NCBI GenBank assembly: GCA_002422425.1 | Contig: DIVG01000005.1 | Coordinates: 27,527 to 91,526, forward strand | Direction: 5' to 3' | Length of the DNA: 64,000 nucleotides | Source: Akkermansiaceae bacterium UBA6138 | Lineage (GTDB): Bacteria; Verrucomicrobiota; Verrucomicrobiia; Verrucomicrobiales; DEV007 | In this document: one piece after another, positions 43,009 through 50,604 of the stretch | Layout: every line of letters begins with the position of its first letter | Numbering within the stretch: the stretch's first letter is position 1 | Notes under the pieces: model-generated | Seen by the model: only the letters and a program-made list of their open reading frames with translations | The model's database searches: none | Told to the model about the DNA's origin: nothing | Position numbers and translations under genes: made by a program

Positions 43009-44313
43009 TCACGCCTCTTCGATCCCCGTCACCCCGGCGTTCGTGCTGCTGCCGAAGGTGTCGATCGCGATGCCCATGCGTTGGGCGAGGGGGACAAAAA
43101 GATTGGCGAAAGGGGTGTTGTCCTTTTCATCATGGGCGAGGTAGCCCTGATGTCTGAAGCCGCCGCCGGCGAGGATGACCGGTAGGTTACGCCAGTCGTG
43201 GCTGCTGGCGTTGCCGAGATTTGACCCGAAGAGCACGGCGGTGTGGTCGAGGAGAGATTTCCCGTTTTCCTTGACCGCCTTGAGCTTGCCGAGGAACTCG
43301 GCGAAGACGTCGAACTCGGCTTCTTCGATGATTTTAAGTTCGTCAATTTTGGCGGGGTCTTTGCCGTGATGGGAAAGATTGTGCCAGTCGGTGCGGACTC
43401 CAGGGATCTTTGGCACAGCGTTCATGCCGGCGAGTTGAAAGGTGACGGTGCGGGTCGAATCGCTGCTGAGGGCGAGCACGATCATGTCGTTCATGAGCCG
43501 CTGCCGCGCGATAGCGTCGTTTTTGTCTTCGATGTCCTTCGGCGGTTCGGCTCCGATCTGCGGCTTGGGCTTCTGCACCCAGCCTTCGGACTCCTGCAGG
43601 CGCAGCTCGAGATCGCGCACGGAGGTCAGGTATTCGTCGAGCTTGTCCCGGTCGCGTCCGCCGAGTTCTTTTCCGAGCGTCTTCGCCTCGCCGAGGACGG
43701 TATCGAGGATGCTGCGTCCGCGCTGGAAATTTTTCATCTCGGCGGCGACCTCCTTTTCAGTTCCCTGGATGAAGAGGGACTTGAATAATTTTGCCGGAGA
43801 GGTCTCACCGGGAATCTCGACGCCGTTCGCGGTCCAGGACATGGAGCGCCCGCTTGTGGAGAGGGCGAGGAAGGGATAGCGGGTGCGATTGCCGATCTCG
43901 GCGGCGATGAGCTGGTCGAGGGAGATCGTATTTTTGAATCCGGCGAGTCCGGGGCGTCGGGCCGAGGTCAACCAGGTCATCTCGGAGGCATGCCCGTTGT
44001 TGCCCTGCTGCTCGGGATGGGAAAGCCCTGACATGAGCGTAAATTCGTCGCGGTAGGGGCGGAGCCGCTTGAGGTAGGGCGTCAGTTCGTGGTCCTTCCC
44101 CGGAGTCGTCGGGAAGAGATGGGGGCCGTGGAATCCGAGGGTCGCGCACATCGCGACAAAGCGCTTCGGCGACGTCGCCGGGACGCCTCGGGAAAAGGAG
44201 GGGCTCATCGCCTCAAGGAGGGGTAGGCCCATCATTGCTCCGCCGGCTCCGCGCAGGAAGTGGCGTCGGCTGAGGGCGGGGCGGGTCGCGAGGTGTGGCA
44301 TTTCCATGGTCAT
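43009..44313 (-). CDS. Tat-exported DUF1552 protein
   Basis: The 434-residue protein starts with a twin-arginine signal, SRRHFL at residues 15-20, followed by a hydrophobic stretch (GAGGAMMGLPLLEA), so it is probably folded in the cytoplasm before export. The body matches DUF1552: MSGLSHPEQQGNNGHASEMTWLT, FPLALST-type and YLTSVRDLELRLQ, and a C-terminal LLDHTAVLFGSNLGNASSHDWRNLPVILAGGG. DUF1552 always appears near DUF1592 cytochromes; the two genes here are 6 bases apart. The function is unknown. Confidence 0.9.
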   Translation of the reverse strand: MTMEMPHLATRPALSRRHFLRGAGGAMMGLPLLEAMSPSFSRGVPATSPKRFVAMCATLGFHGPHLFPTTPGKDHELTPYLKRLRPYRDEFTLMSGLSHPEQQGNNGHASEMTWLTSARRPGLAGFKNTISLDQLIAAEIGNRTRYPFLALSTSGRSMSWTANGVEIPGETSPAKLFKSLFIQGTEKEVAAEMKNFQRGRSILDTVLGEAKTLGKELGGRDRDKLDEYLTSVRDLELRLQESEGWVQKPKPQIGAEPPKDIEDKNDAIARQRLMNDMIVLALSSDSTRTVTFQLAGMNAVPKIPGVRTDWHNLSHHGKDPAKIDELKIIEEAEFDVFAEFLGKLKAVKENGKSLLDHTAVLFGSNLGNASSHDWRNLPVILAGGGFRHQGYLAHDEKDNTPFANLFVPLAQRMGIAIDTFGSSTNAGVTGIEEA

Positions 44314-44319
44314 GACGGA

Positions 44320-46779
44320 TTATTTGCGGCGGAAAATTTCACTGGTGACGGCGAGGAGGACGAGGTCGCGGACCCGGTAGCCCGAGGCTGCCGACCTCTG
44401 CACCATTGTATTGATTTCGGGCCGGTCGGAAAAGCCCGTTTCGCGTCCGGTCGAAAAGGTGAGCAGTTTCGTCAGAAAAGCGCGGGCGAGGAGTTCTCTC
44501 TCCCCGGCGATGAGATCGCGGTATTCGAGGAAGTCGGCAAAGGCACGTCCGTCCTGCAGTTGGCCGCTGGCATCGACGGGCGGCCCGATCTTGTAGTAAA
44601 CGCGTTTGGCGCCGACCCATTTTGCGGGCGGGATCGCTCCCTCGCCGAGGCTGCGGAAAGTGTCGCGCCAGCCTCCGATGGGATCAAAGCGCTCCAGCGC
44701 AAAGCCGGGCGGATCGATCATCTCGTGACACGACTGGCAGCTCTCGGAGTCGCGGTGTTTCGCGAGGAGTTCCCGCAGAGTCGTGGTCCCGCGAATGTCG
44801 GGCTCGACCCCGGGGATGCCGGGTGGGGGCGGGGCGGGATGTTTGCCGAGGAGACGTTCATTGATCCAGACGCCGCGGAGCACGGGCGAGGTGTTCGTGC
44901 CGTTGGCGGAGACTTTGAGGACGCTGCCGTGGGAGAGGAACCCGCCGCGTGGGCTCCCGGCGGGCAGGCTCACTTTCTCGACCTGCGGGCTGACGACGCC
45001 GTCTATCCCGTAGTGACGCGCGAGCCGCCAGTTGAGCATGGCGAAGTCGGACTTCACGAGGTGGGAAATGTCAAGATTCTCCGCGATGAGCGTCCGCAGA
45101 TAGGCGCGGGTTTCCTCCAGCATAGAGTCCTGCAGGTAGCGGTCGAACTCGGGGAAGAGAGCCTCGTCGGGATTGGTGAACTCGATGCTGCGGAGGTCGA
45201 GCCACGAATCGGTGAAGTCGTTGAGAAAGCGCGTAAAATGATCCGATTCGATCAGGCGCACCGCGTGCCCGGTGAGGGCTGCGGGATCGCTTGTGAGGCC
45301 ACGGGTAGCGGCGGCACCGAGGAGGATCTCGTCGGGCAGGGTTCGGGTGAGAAAGTAGGAGAGCCTCGCAGCGAGGGAGTGGTCGTCGAGTGCGCCGTTT
45401 TTTTCACGGAGGTAAAGAAAGTCGGGCGAGCAGAGCACGGCGGTGAGAGCGGTGCGGAGCGCTTCTTCGAAGGTGGCGCCTGCAGTCATTTCCTCCTGGA
45501 AAAGGATGAGGTAGGGCGCGACATCTTCGTCAGTGGCGGGTCGTCGGAAGGCTTTGGAACCGAACCGCTTCAGCACGGGAATGACGTCGGCGGCGGGATC
45601 GGCCGAGACGATTTCGAAACGCGGCACGTAGTATTTTTTCTCCTTATCCTTCGGATTGGCGGGCTCGATCTCGCGGCGGTCGAGTCCGGTGAAGATGAGC
45701 TCGTGTCCGATCGTGGGATAACGTTCGACGAGCGGCCCCTCGATCTCGACGGAGGAGATGGCGAGGCCGGGACCTTCGTAGGCGGCGAGTCCGTGTTGGC
45801 GAATGAGATTCTCGGGATCGTAAAGGCCCTGCGGGGTGATCTCGATCATGAATCGCTCGTCCATCCGCGCGATCAGTTCGATCGTGGTCGGTTTGCCCGG
45901 AGGAAAGGAAAAATACCCGTAAGTGGGCCGCACTCCGGCCCGGGCGAAGGAAGTGCCGCCGACGGAAAAGAGGACCGGTTTGTCGCTCTGGTAGGCGTGG
46001 CCGGTCACGCGGATGCGGTGGAGTCCGGCGCGTTTTGCCTCGGCTTCGCGGAGCATGCCGGTGGGGTAGCCAAGCTCGCGGAAGAAGACGATCGCGCCGT
46101 CGGGGGCCTTGTGCCATGATTCGCCCACGAACTTGTCGGCGCCGCGGGTCTCCGCGTAGGTTGCGGTGATTTTGACCGGCTCGGGAGCGGAGGTGTCCTT
46201 GGCAATGGCCGTGTCGATCGCGAGCGTCGCGGCCTCGAGGTAGCCGCCCATCTGGCTCGGGGAAATGCCGAGAGCCTCGCCGACGGTGTCGAACTCGCCG
46301 GAGCGTCCGTCCTCGGGCAGGGTAGCGGCGAGGTCGAGCTGTATCCCGAGGAGGTCGTTGACGGTGTTCTCGTATTCGCGCCGGTTGAGGCGGCGCAGCA
46401 CGGTGCCTTTTCGGGTCTCGTGCGCGGCGGCGAGCGCGGGCGCGAGATCTTCGCGGAAGAGACGTTTTTCCCCGTCCGAAGGCGGCTCATTTTCCCGTGG
46501 CGGCATCTCTCCGTCGGCGACGCGGTCGTAGAGACGGACCCATTTTTCCATGACGGCCTCGTCGCCGAGATCACGGGAGAGGGCATCGAGATTGAGGCCG
46601 CCCTTGGCCGAGCTCTCGTCGTGGCATTCGTAGCAGTGCTTGTTGAAAAAGGGCACGAGCTGTTCGCTGAAATCGGCGGAGTCGGCGGGAGAAACGAGCG
46701 TGAGAATAAGTAAAACGCTCGCGGCGGATGAAAGACCGGACGCGGCGGAGAAGAGGCGCACCTGATGAACTGGAAGCAT
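44320..46779 (-). CDS. Secreted c-type cytochrome/DUF1592 protein (partner of DUF1552)
   Basis: From the ATG at 46779 the protein has 819 residues with a signal peptide ending near PADSADF. A haem motif CYECH (C49, C52, H53) comes first, then the DUF1587 block RRLNRREYENTVNDLLGIQ, a long beta-rich insert, the DUF1592 block (FRRPATDEDVAPYLILFQEE, SLAARLSYFLTRTLPDEI), DUF1588 (RGGFLSHGSVLKVSANGTNTSPVLRG, second motif CQSCH) and DUF1585. The start further up (46932) would cross a palindromic repeat and was not used. It is a distant paralogue of the protein at 17932 but has its DUF1552 partner directly behind. Confidence 0.9.
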   Translation of the reverse strand: MLPVHQVRLFSAASGLSSAASVLLILTLVSPADSADFSEQLVPFFNKHCYECHDESSAKGGLNLDALSRDLGDEAVMEKWVRLYDRVADGEMPPRENEPPSDGEKRLFREDLAPALAAAHETRKGTVLRRLNRREYENTVNDLLGIQLDLAATLPEDGRSGEFDTVGEALGISPSQMGGYLEAATLAIDTAIAKDTSAPEPVKITATYAETRGADKFVGESWHKAPDGAIVFFRELGYPTGMLREAEAKRAGLHRIRVTGHAYQSDKPVLFSVGGTSFARAGVRPTYGYFSFPPGKPTTIELIARMDERFMIEITPQGLYDPENLIRQHGLAAYEGPGLAISSVEIEGPLVERYPTIGHELIFTGLDRREIEPANPKDKEKKYYVPRFEIVSADPAADVIPVLKRFGSKAFRRPATDEDVAPYLILFQEEMTAGATFEEALRTALTAVLCSPDFLYLREKNGALDDHSLAARLSYFLTRTLPDEILLGAAATRGLTSDPAALTGHAVRLIESDHFTRFLNDFTDSWLDLRSIEFTNPDEALFPEFDRYLQDSMLEETRAYLRTLIAENLDISHLVKSDFAMLNWRLARHYGIDGVVSPQVEKVSLPAGSPRGGFLSHGSVLKVSANGTNTSPVLRGVWINERLLGKHPAPPPPGIPGVEPDIRGTTTLRELLAKHRDSESCQSCHEMIDPPGFALERFDPIGGWRDTFRSLGEGAIPPAKWVGAKRVYYKIGPPVDASGQLQDGRAFADFLEYRDLIAGERELLARAFLTKLLTFSTGRETGFSDRPEINTMVQRSAASGYRVRDLVLLAVTSEIFRRK

Positions 46780-46876
46780 GGGGATTGATCGGACGAAGGA
46801 TAATAACGCGGGGCGCCGGATTGCCACAAAAATCGGGCGTTGATGTGACTTGATTCCGTTGAGGCTCCCCGAGAGC

Positions 46877-46894
46877 GCGAACATCCCTGTTCGC
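46877..46894. repeat. Short palindrome GCGAAC-atccct-GTTCGC
   Basis: The six-base-pair stem and the loop ATCCCT resemble the hairpin at 42980-42999 (loop ATTCCT). The text just before both reads CGTTGAGGCT, within a similar distance. It lies upstream of the DUF1592 gene in a gap of about 290 bases that holds no gene I can support. Confidence 0.6.
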
Positions 46895-47071
46895 TGTTGG
46901 ATCGACGCGGGTGGTGGATCCAATCGGCTCACCGGGACGGTTCGCCCGACCTTTTCCGATCAACAGCGCCGCTCTCAGAGGTGATCTTAAGCCCTTACTC
47001 GAGCCCTGCTGGCGCGAAAGGCGGACGCAAGACCTTTTGACTCCGCGCCGAATTGCGGTCCATTGCCTACA

Positions 47072-47830
47072 ATGAGTTCAAGAACAGTTTTGGTCACCGG
47101 AGCGAGCAAGGGAGTCGGGCGCGGCATTGCCTACGGCATGGCGGACGCTGGATGGGATGTCGTGATCAATTATCACAGTGACGCGGCCGGGGCGGAGGAG
47201 ACGAAGCGCCTTATCGAGGAGAAAGGGCGGCGCTGCTTCACCATTTCCGGTGATGTCGGGAAAAAGAGTGATGTCGAGGACATCTTTGCCGCCGTCGTCG
47301 CGGAGTTCGGCGGGCTCGATTGCCTCGTCAACAATGCCGGTCGCCAGACCTGGTCGTCCCTGCTGGATCTTTCCGAAGAAGACTGGGACAAGACGATCCG
47401 CACGAATCTCAAGGGCAGCTTTCTCTGCACTCAGGCGGCTGCCCATTTGATGAAAGAGCAGGGCCGTGGCGGATCGATCATCAACATCGGGTCGGGGGCG
47501 AACAAGCAGCCCTTCATGAATCTCGTCGACTACTGCGCCTCCAAGGGCGGACTCGATCAGCTCACCCGCGTGAGCGCCTGCGAGCTCGGGCAATACGGCA
47601 TCCGCGTGAACTGCGTCGCGCCCGGGGCAATCGAGATCGAACGCACCCGCGAAGAGTCCGACGACTACGCCGGGACCTGGTCCCCGCTGACGCCGATGGG
47701 ACGCATTGGCTTGCCCGAAGACATCGCCCGCATGGTCGTCCATCTCGCCGATGACGCCGCTAATTTTATCACCGGACAGACGATCTATGTCGATGGCGGT
47801 TTGTGGACGAAAACGCACTGGCCTTACTGA
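47072..47830 (+). CDS. SDR-family oxidoreductase (3-oxoacyl-ACP-reductase-like)
   Basis: From the ATG at 47072 the protein has 252 residues; a TTG three codons earlier is possible. It is a classical short-chain dehydrogenase: cofactor loop TGASKGVGRG, NNAG in CLVNNAGRQTW, catalytic Ser in INIGSGANKQ, and YCASK for the Y-x-x-x-K motif; the C-terminal GQTIYVDGGLW is typical. The substrate cannot be told; members reduce or oxidise sugars, acyl carriers or small alcohols with NAD(P)H. It stands alone on its strand. Confidence 0.88.
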   Translation: MSSRTVLVTGASKGVGRGIAYGMADAGWDVVINYHSDAAGAEETKRLIEEKGRRCFTISGDVGKKSDVEDIFAAVVAEFGGLDCLVNNAGRQTWSSLLDLSEEDWDKTIRTNLKGSFLCTQAAAHLMKEQGRGGSIINIGSGANKQPFMNLVDYCASKGGLDQLTRVSACELGQYGIRVNCVAPGAIEIERTREESDDYAGTWSPLTPMGRIGLPEDIARMVVHLADDAANFITGQTIYVDGGLWTKTHWPY

Positions 47831-47834
47831 GCTG

Positions 47835-47902
47835 GTTAGCTATTAGCTTTTTAGCCGTTTCGCTGGAAGAGGCCATTTCCCGTTAAAAAGCTAATAGCTA
47901 AC
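47835..47902. repeat. Perfect 19-bp inverted repeat between convergent genes
   Basis: GTTAGCTATTAGCTTTTTA at 47835-47853 is the exact reverse complement of the sequence at 47884-47902, with a 30-base spacer. It may act as a two-way terminator for the SDR gene and the gene ending at 47909, or be a short mobile palindrome. Confidence 0.85.
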
Positions 47903-47908
47903 AACTTC

Positions 47909-50035
47909 TTAAAAAGCTACTTCGAAAAGATTGCTGTAATCATCTTTCCAGAAGATTTCTTTCGGCACCTCGCGGTCCCACTCGGATAGGAAATCGGAAG
48001 CCTCCAGCGCGGAGATAAACTCCTCGTCTTTGGTGATGAGGACCCAGTCCGAGTAGTAGGTGTGGTGGTCGACGGCATCGGGGCTGTGATCAACGCGGTA
48101 GGCACTGTAGTCGAATTCGGTCGCGAGATTCCGCACCGGATCGGCGAGGTCGAGGTAGAGATTGGTGATGTGAACGGCAAGGATTCCGCCCGGCTTGAGA
48201 TGTTCGAAATAAAGAGCAAATGCCTCGCGGGTGAGGAGGTGGATGGGAATGGAATCCCCGCTGAAGGCATCCACGAAGAGCACATCGAATTCCTGTTTTT
48301 GTCCCTCCGCTAACTCCCGTTCGAGAGAGATACGGGCATCACCGAGGATGACAGACTCCTCCCCCGCGCAATCAGCAAGGTAGGTGAAATGGCTCCGCGC
48401 GAGGACCTCGACCTGCGGATTGATCTCGTAAAAGCGGAATCGGTCGCCCGGCTCGGCATAGGTGGCGATGGTTCCGACGCCGAGTCCGACCACGCCGACG
48501 TGGAGAGGCGCGGGCGGGATGTTCGCTCGCACCGGGATCAGGTTAAAGACGGCCCCGACGCCGCTTTCGTGGCTGTAGTAGGTCGTGGCAAGGCGGCGGA
48601 AGGCCTCATTTTGATACTGCCTCCCGTGACTGATTCGCCCGTGGTAGAGAGAGCGGTATTCGTCGACGGTACCGGCAAGTTCGGTCGATACCTGCAGCAC
48701 GCCGTAAAAGCCGCGTTTTACCGCGAGAGCGGTGCTCTGGCTCTCCTCCATATGATGTCGCAGGGAGAGTCCCATTGCGATGAGGCCGCAGATCCAGATC
48801 GAGACTCCCAGGATCGCGGCGGCGACCCTGCTCCACGCGACCAGTCCTTTGAGCGGCCCCCACTGTCTCTCAAGCGGGCGGAGCGAGCGCGAGAGTTGGA
48901 TGCTTGTCAGGACGGCAAGCAGCGCAAAGGCGGCGTGCAGTTCCCAGTAGCCGGTAAAAAGACGCGGCGCAAAAAGACTCACAAAAAGTCCGCCGATGGC
49001 ACCACCGAGGGAGATGCAAAGATAGAATCCGGTGAGATGTCGCGAGTGGGGCTTCAGTCGCACGACCTCGCCGTGGCAGATGAGACAGCCGAAAAAGATC
49101 GCCGAGCAATAGATCACGATCTGCCACACGAGCGGCCACTCGGTGTTCGCATACTGGCGGTTCATCAGCCAGATCGTCATGGCGATGGCGCCCGCCGCGA
49201 GCGGAACCGCGACCGGGCGCAGATACCAGCGCTCGTGGTCAAAGGCGATCACGAAGGTGAGGAGGTAGAGCGAGAGCGGAATGACCCAGAGGAAAGGCAC
49301 GACCGCCACGTCCTGACACATCTGGCTCGTGAGCGAGAGCAGCAGCATCGAACCGCAGGCGCTGAAGGCGATCCAGAGGAAGATGTCGAACTTGGACCGC
49401 TTGATCTCGACCTCTTTCACCTCCCGCCCCGTCGCGGCAGGATTCGCCTTTTTCACGAAGACCACTGCCGCTGCGATCGCGAGGAGCCCGTAAACGCCGA
49501 AGGCGACCGACCAGAGCGTGGTCTGTTGCGGGACATTGAGGAGAGGCTCGAAGAAAAAAGGATAGGTCAGCAGCCCGAGGAGACTGCCCAGATTCGAGAC
49601 GGCGTAGAGCCGGTAGGGCGAGCGCCCCGGAAAGACCTCGCTGAACCAGTGCTGCAGCAGCGGGCCCGAGGCGGAGAGGAGTAAATAGGGGAAACCGACC
49701 GTGACCGCGAGCAGTTGCACGATGCCGCCGACCGGACTGATCCCCGAGGCGTCGGGCTTCAGCTCGTCGGACGGTGTGATCGGGAGCAGGGCAAAGGCGA
49801 TCCCGAGAAAAGTGAGGTGAACCCCGATCTGCCAGCGCCTTTTTTCCCGCAGGAAGGTCACGAGAGCGTGGGCGTAGGCGTAGCCCCCGAGTAGTCCCAC
49901 CTGAAAAAAGAGCAGGCAGGTCGTCCAGACGCCGGGGCTGCCGCCATACCAGGGCAGGATGTAGCGGGCGATGACGGGCTGGACCTGGAAGAGCAAAAAG
50001 GCGCTCAGGAAAACGACGGCGATAAAGATCGGCAT
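47909..50035 (-). CDS. Membrane-fused spermidine synthase-like protein
   Basis: The 708-residue protein has about 11-12 membrane helices in residues 1-430, related to the MFS-like half of fused MFS/spermidine-synthase proteins (MPIFIAVVFLSAFLLFQVQPVIARYILPWYGG is the family's typical start). Residues about 480-700 are a Rossmann-fold domain of the spermidine-synthase type: VGVVGLGVGTIATYAEPGDRFRFYEINP, ILGDARISLE and DVLFVDAFSGDSIPIHLLT. The aminopropyl-transfer role is uncertain since the polyamine-site residues differ among these fused proteins. No other polyamine gene is nearby. Confidence 0.87.
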   Translation of the reverse strand: MPIFIAVVFLSAFLLFQVQPVIARYILPWYGGSPGVWTTCLLFFQVGLLGGYAYAHALVTFLREKRRWQIGVHLTFLGIAFALLPITPSDELKPDASGISPVGGIVQLLAVTVGFPYLLLSASGPLLQHWFSEVFPGRSPYRLYAVSNLGSLLGLLTYPFFFEPLLNVPQQTTLWSVAFGVYGLLAIAAAVVFVKKANPAATGREVKEVEIKRSKFDIFLWIAFSACGSMLLLSLTSQMCQDVAVVPFLWVIPLSLYLLTFVIAFDHERWYLRPVAVPLAAGAIAMTIWLMNRQYANTEWPLVWQIVIYCSAIFFGCLICHGEVVRLKPHSRHLTGFYLCISLGGAIGGLFVSLFAPRLFTGYWELHAAFALLAVLTSIQLSRSLRPLERQWGPLKGLVAWSRVAAAILGVSIWICGLIAMGLSLRHHMEESQSTALAVKRGFYGVLQVSTELAGTVDEYRSLYHGRISHGRQYQNEAFRRLATTYYSHESGVGAVFNLIPVRANIPPAPLHVGVVGLGVGTIATYAEPGDRFRFYEINPQVEVLARSHFTYLADCAGEESVILGDARISLERELAEGQKQEFDVLFVDAFSGDSIPIHLLTREAFALYFEHLKPGGILAVHITNLYLDLADPVRNLATEFDYSAYRVDHSPDAVDHHTYYSDWVLITKDEEFISALEASDFLSEWDREVPKEIFWKDDYSNLFEVAF

Positions 50036-50086
50036 GACGGATAAACCGGTGTCGGGCTCTCTGGTTGCACGGGGAAATCACGATTC

Positions 50087-50440
50087 TCAGCGGCTGCGGT
50101 CGCGCGTGAGCATGAACTCATTGCCCTCGGTGTCGACGCACATCGCGAGGTGGGGCGGTTCGCCGTCCTCGGGCTGCGGATCGCGCGGGCATTCACCGCC
50201 GTGCTGGCGCACCGCCGCCGCGCCGACGACGACATCGGGGACTTGCAGGGTGATGCCCGTCCAGGTGCGGGCGCCATCGCCGCCGCTGTGAATCGAGATG
50301 ATCCCGCCGGCGATCTCAAGTTCGGTGATGTGCGGATTCTGCTTCAGAACGACGGCCCCGAAGAGGCCGGTGTAAAACTCGGTCGCCCGCGCCGAATCAG
50401 CGGCCCAGATCGTGTATTTGATTTTCTCAACGGGGATCAT
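50087..50440 (-). CDS. VOC (glyoxalase/bleomycin-resistance-like) protein
   Basis: The 117-residue protein fits a single vicinal-oxygen-chelate domain: a first beta-alpha-beta unit (KIKYTIWAADSARATEFYTGLFGAVV), a strand with ISIHSGG, and a second half (ITLQVPDVVVGAAAVRQHGG ... AMCVDTEGNEFML). Histidine and glutamate residues of the type used for metal binding are present, though the set is not certain. It is divergent from hrpA. The substrate is unknown. Confidence 0.75.
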   Translation of the reverse strand: MIPVEKIKYTIWAADSARATEFYTGLFGAVVLKQNPHITELEIAGGIISIHSGGDGARTWTGITLQVPDVVVGAAAVRQHGGECPRDPQPEDGEPPHLAMCVDTEGNEFMLTRDRSR

Positions 50441-50604
50441 GCCCCGATGATACGGCGGGCAGGGAAAAGGGTAAACAGGAATCGGCGGGGGAGGGGATTG
50501 AGGGATTGAGAATCGAAGCGTAGCGAAGATAGACGGAGCGCAGCGAAGTCAAATTGAGGGATTCGTCCCTGGTATCCCGCACCTTTTGCCGCCCGCATTC
50601 ATCA
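50441..50604. repeat. Non-coding spacer with small direct repeats upstream of hrpA
   Basis: The region holds two related units, CGAAGCGTAGCGAAG and CGGAGCGCAGCGAAG, and the repeated string ATTGAGGGATT. Nothing here is coding as far as I can see. The spacer also contains the promoters of the divergent VOC and hrpA genes. Confidence 0.45.

Noticed and set aside
44260..46119. Plus-strand open frame of 619 codons
   Set aside because: It is antisense to the DUF1592 gene, is rich in Gly, Glu and Val from GC-rich codon mirroring, and shows no domain.
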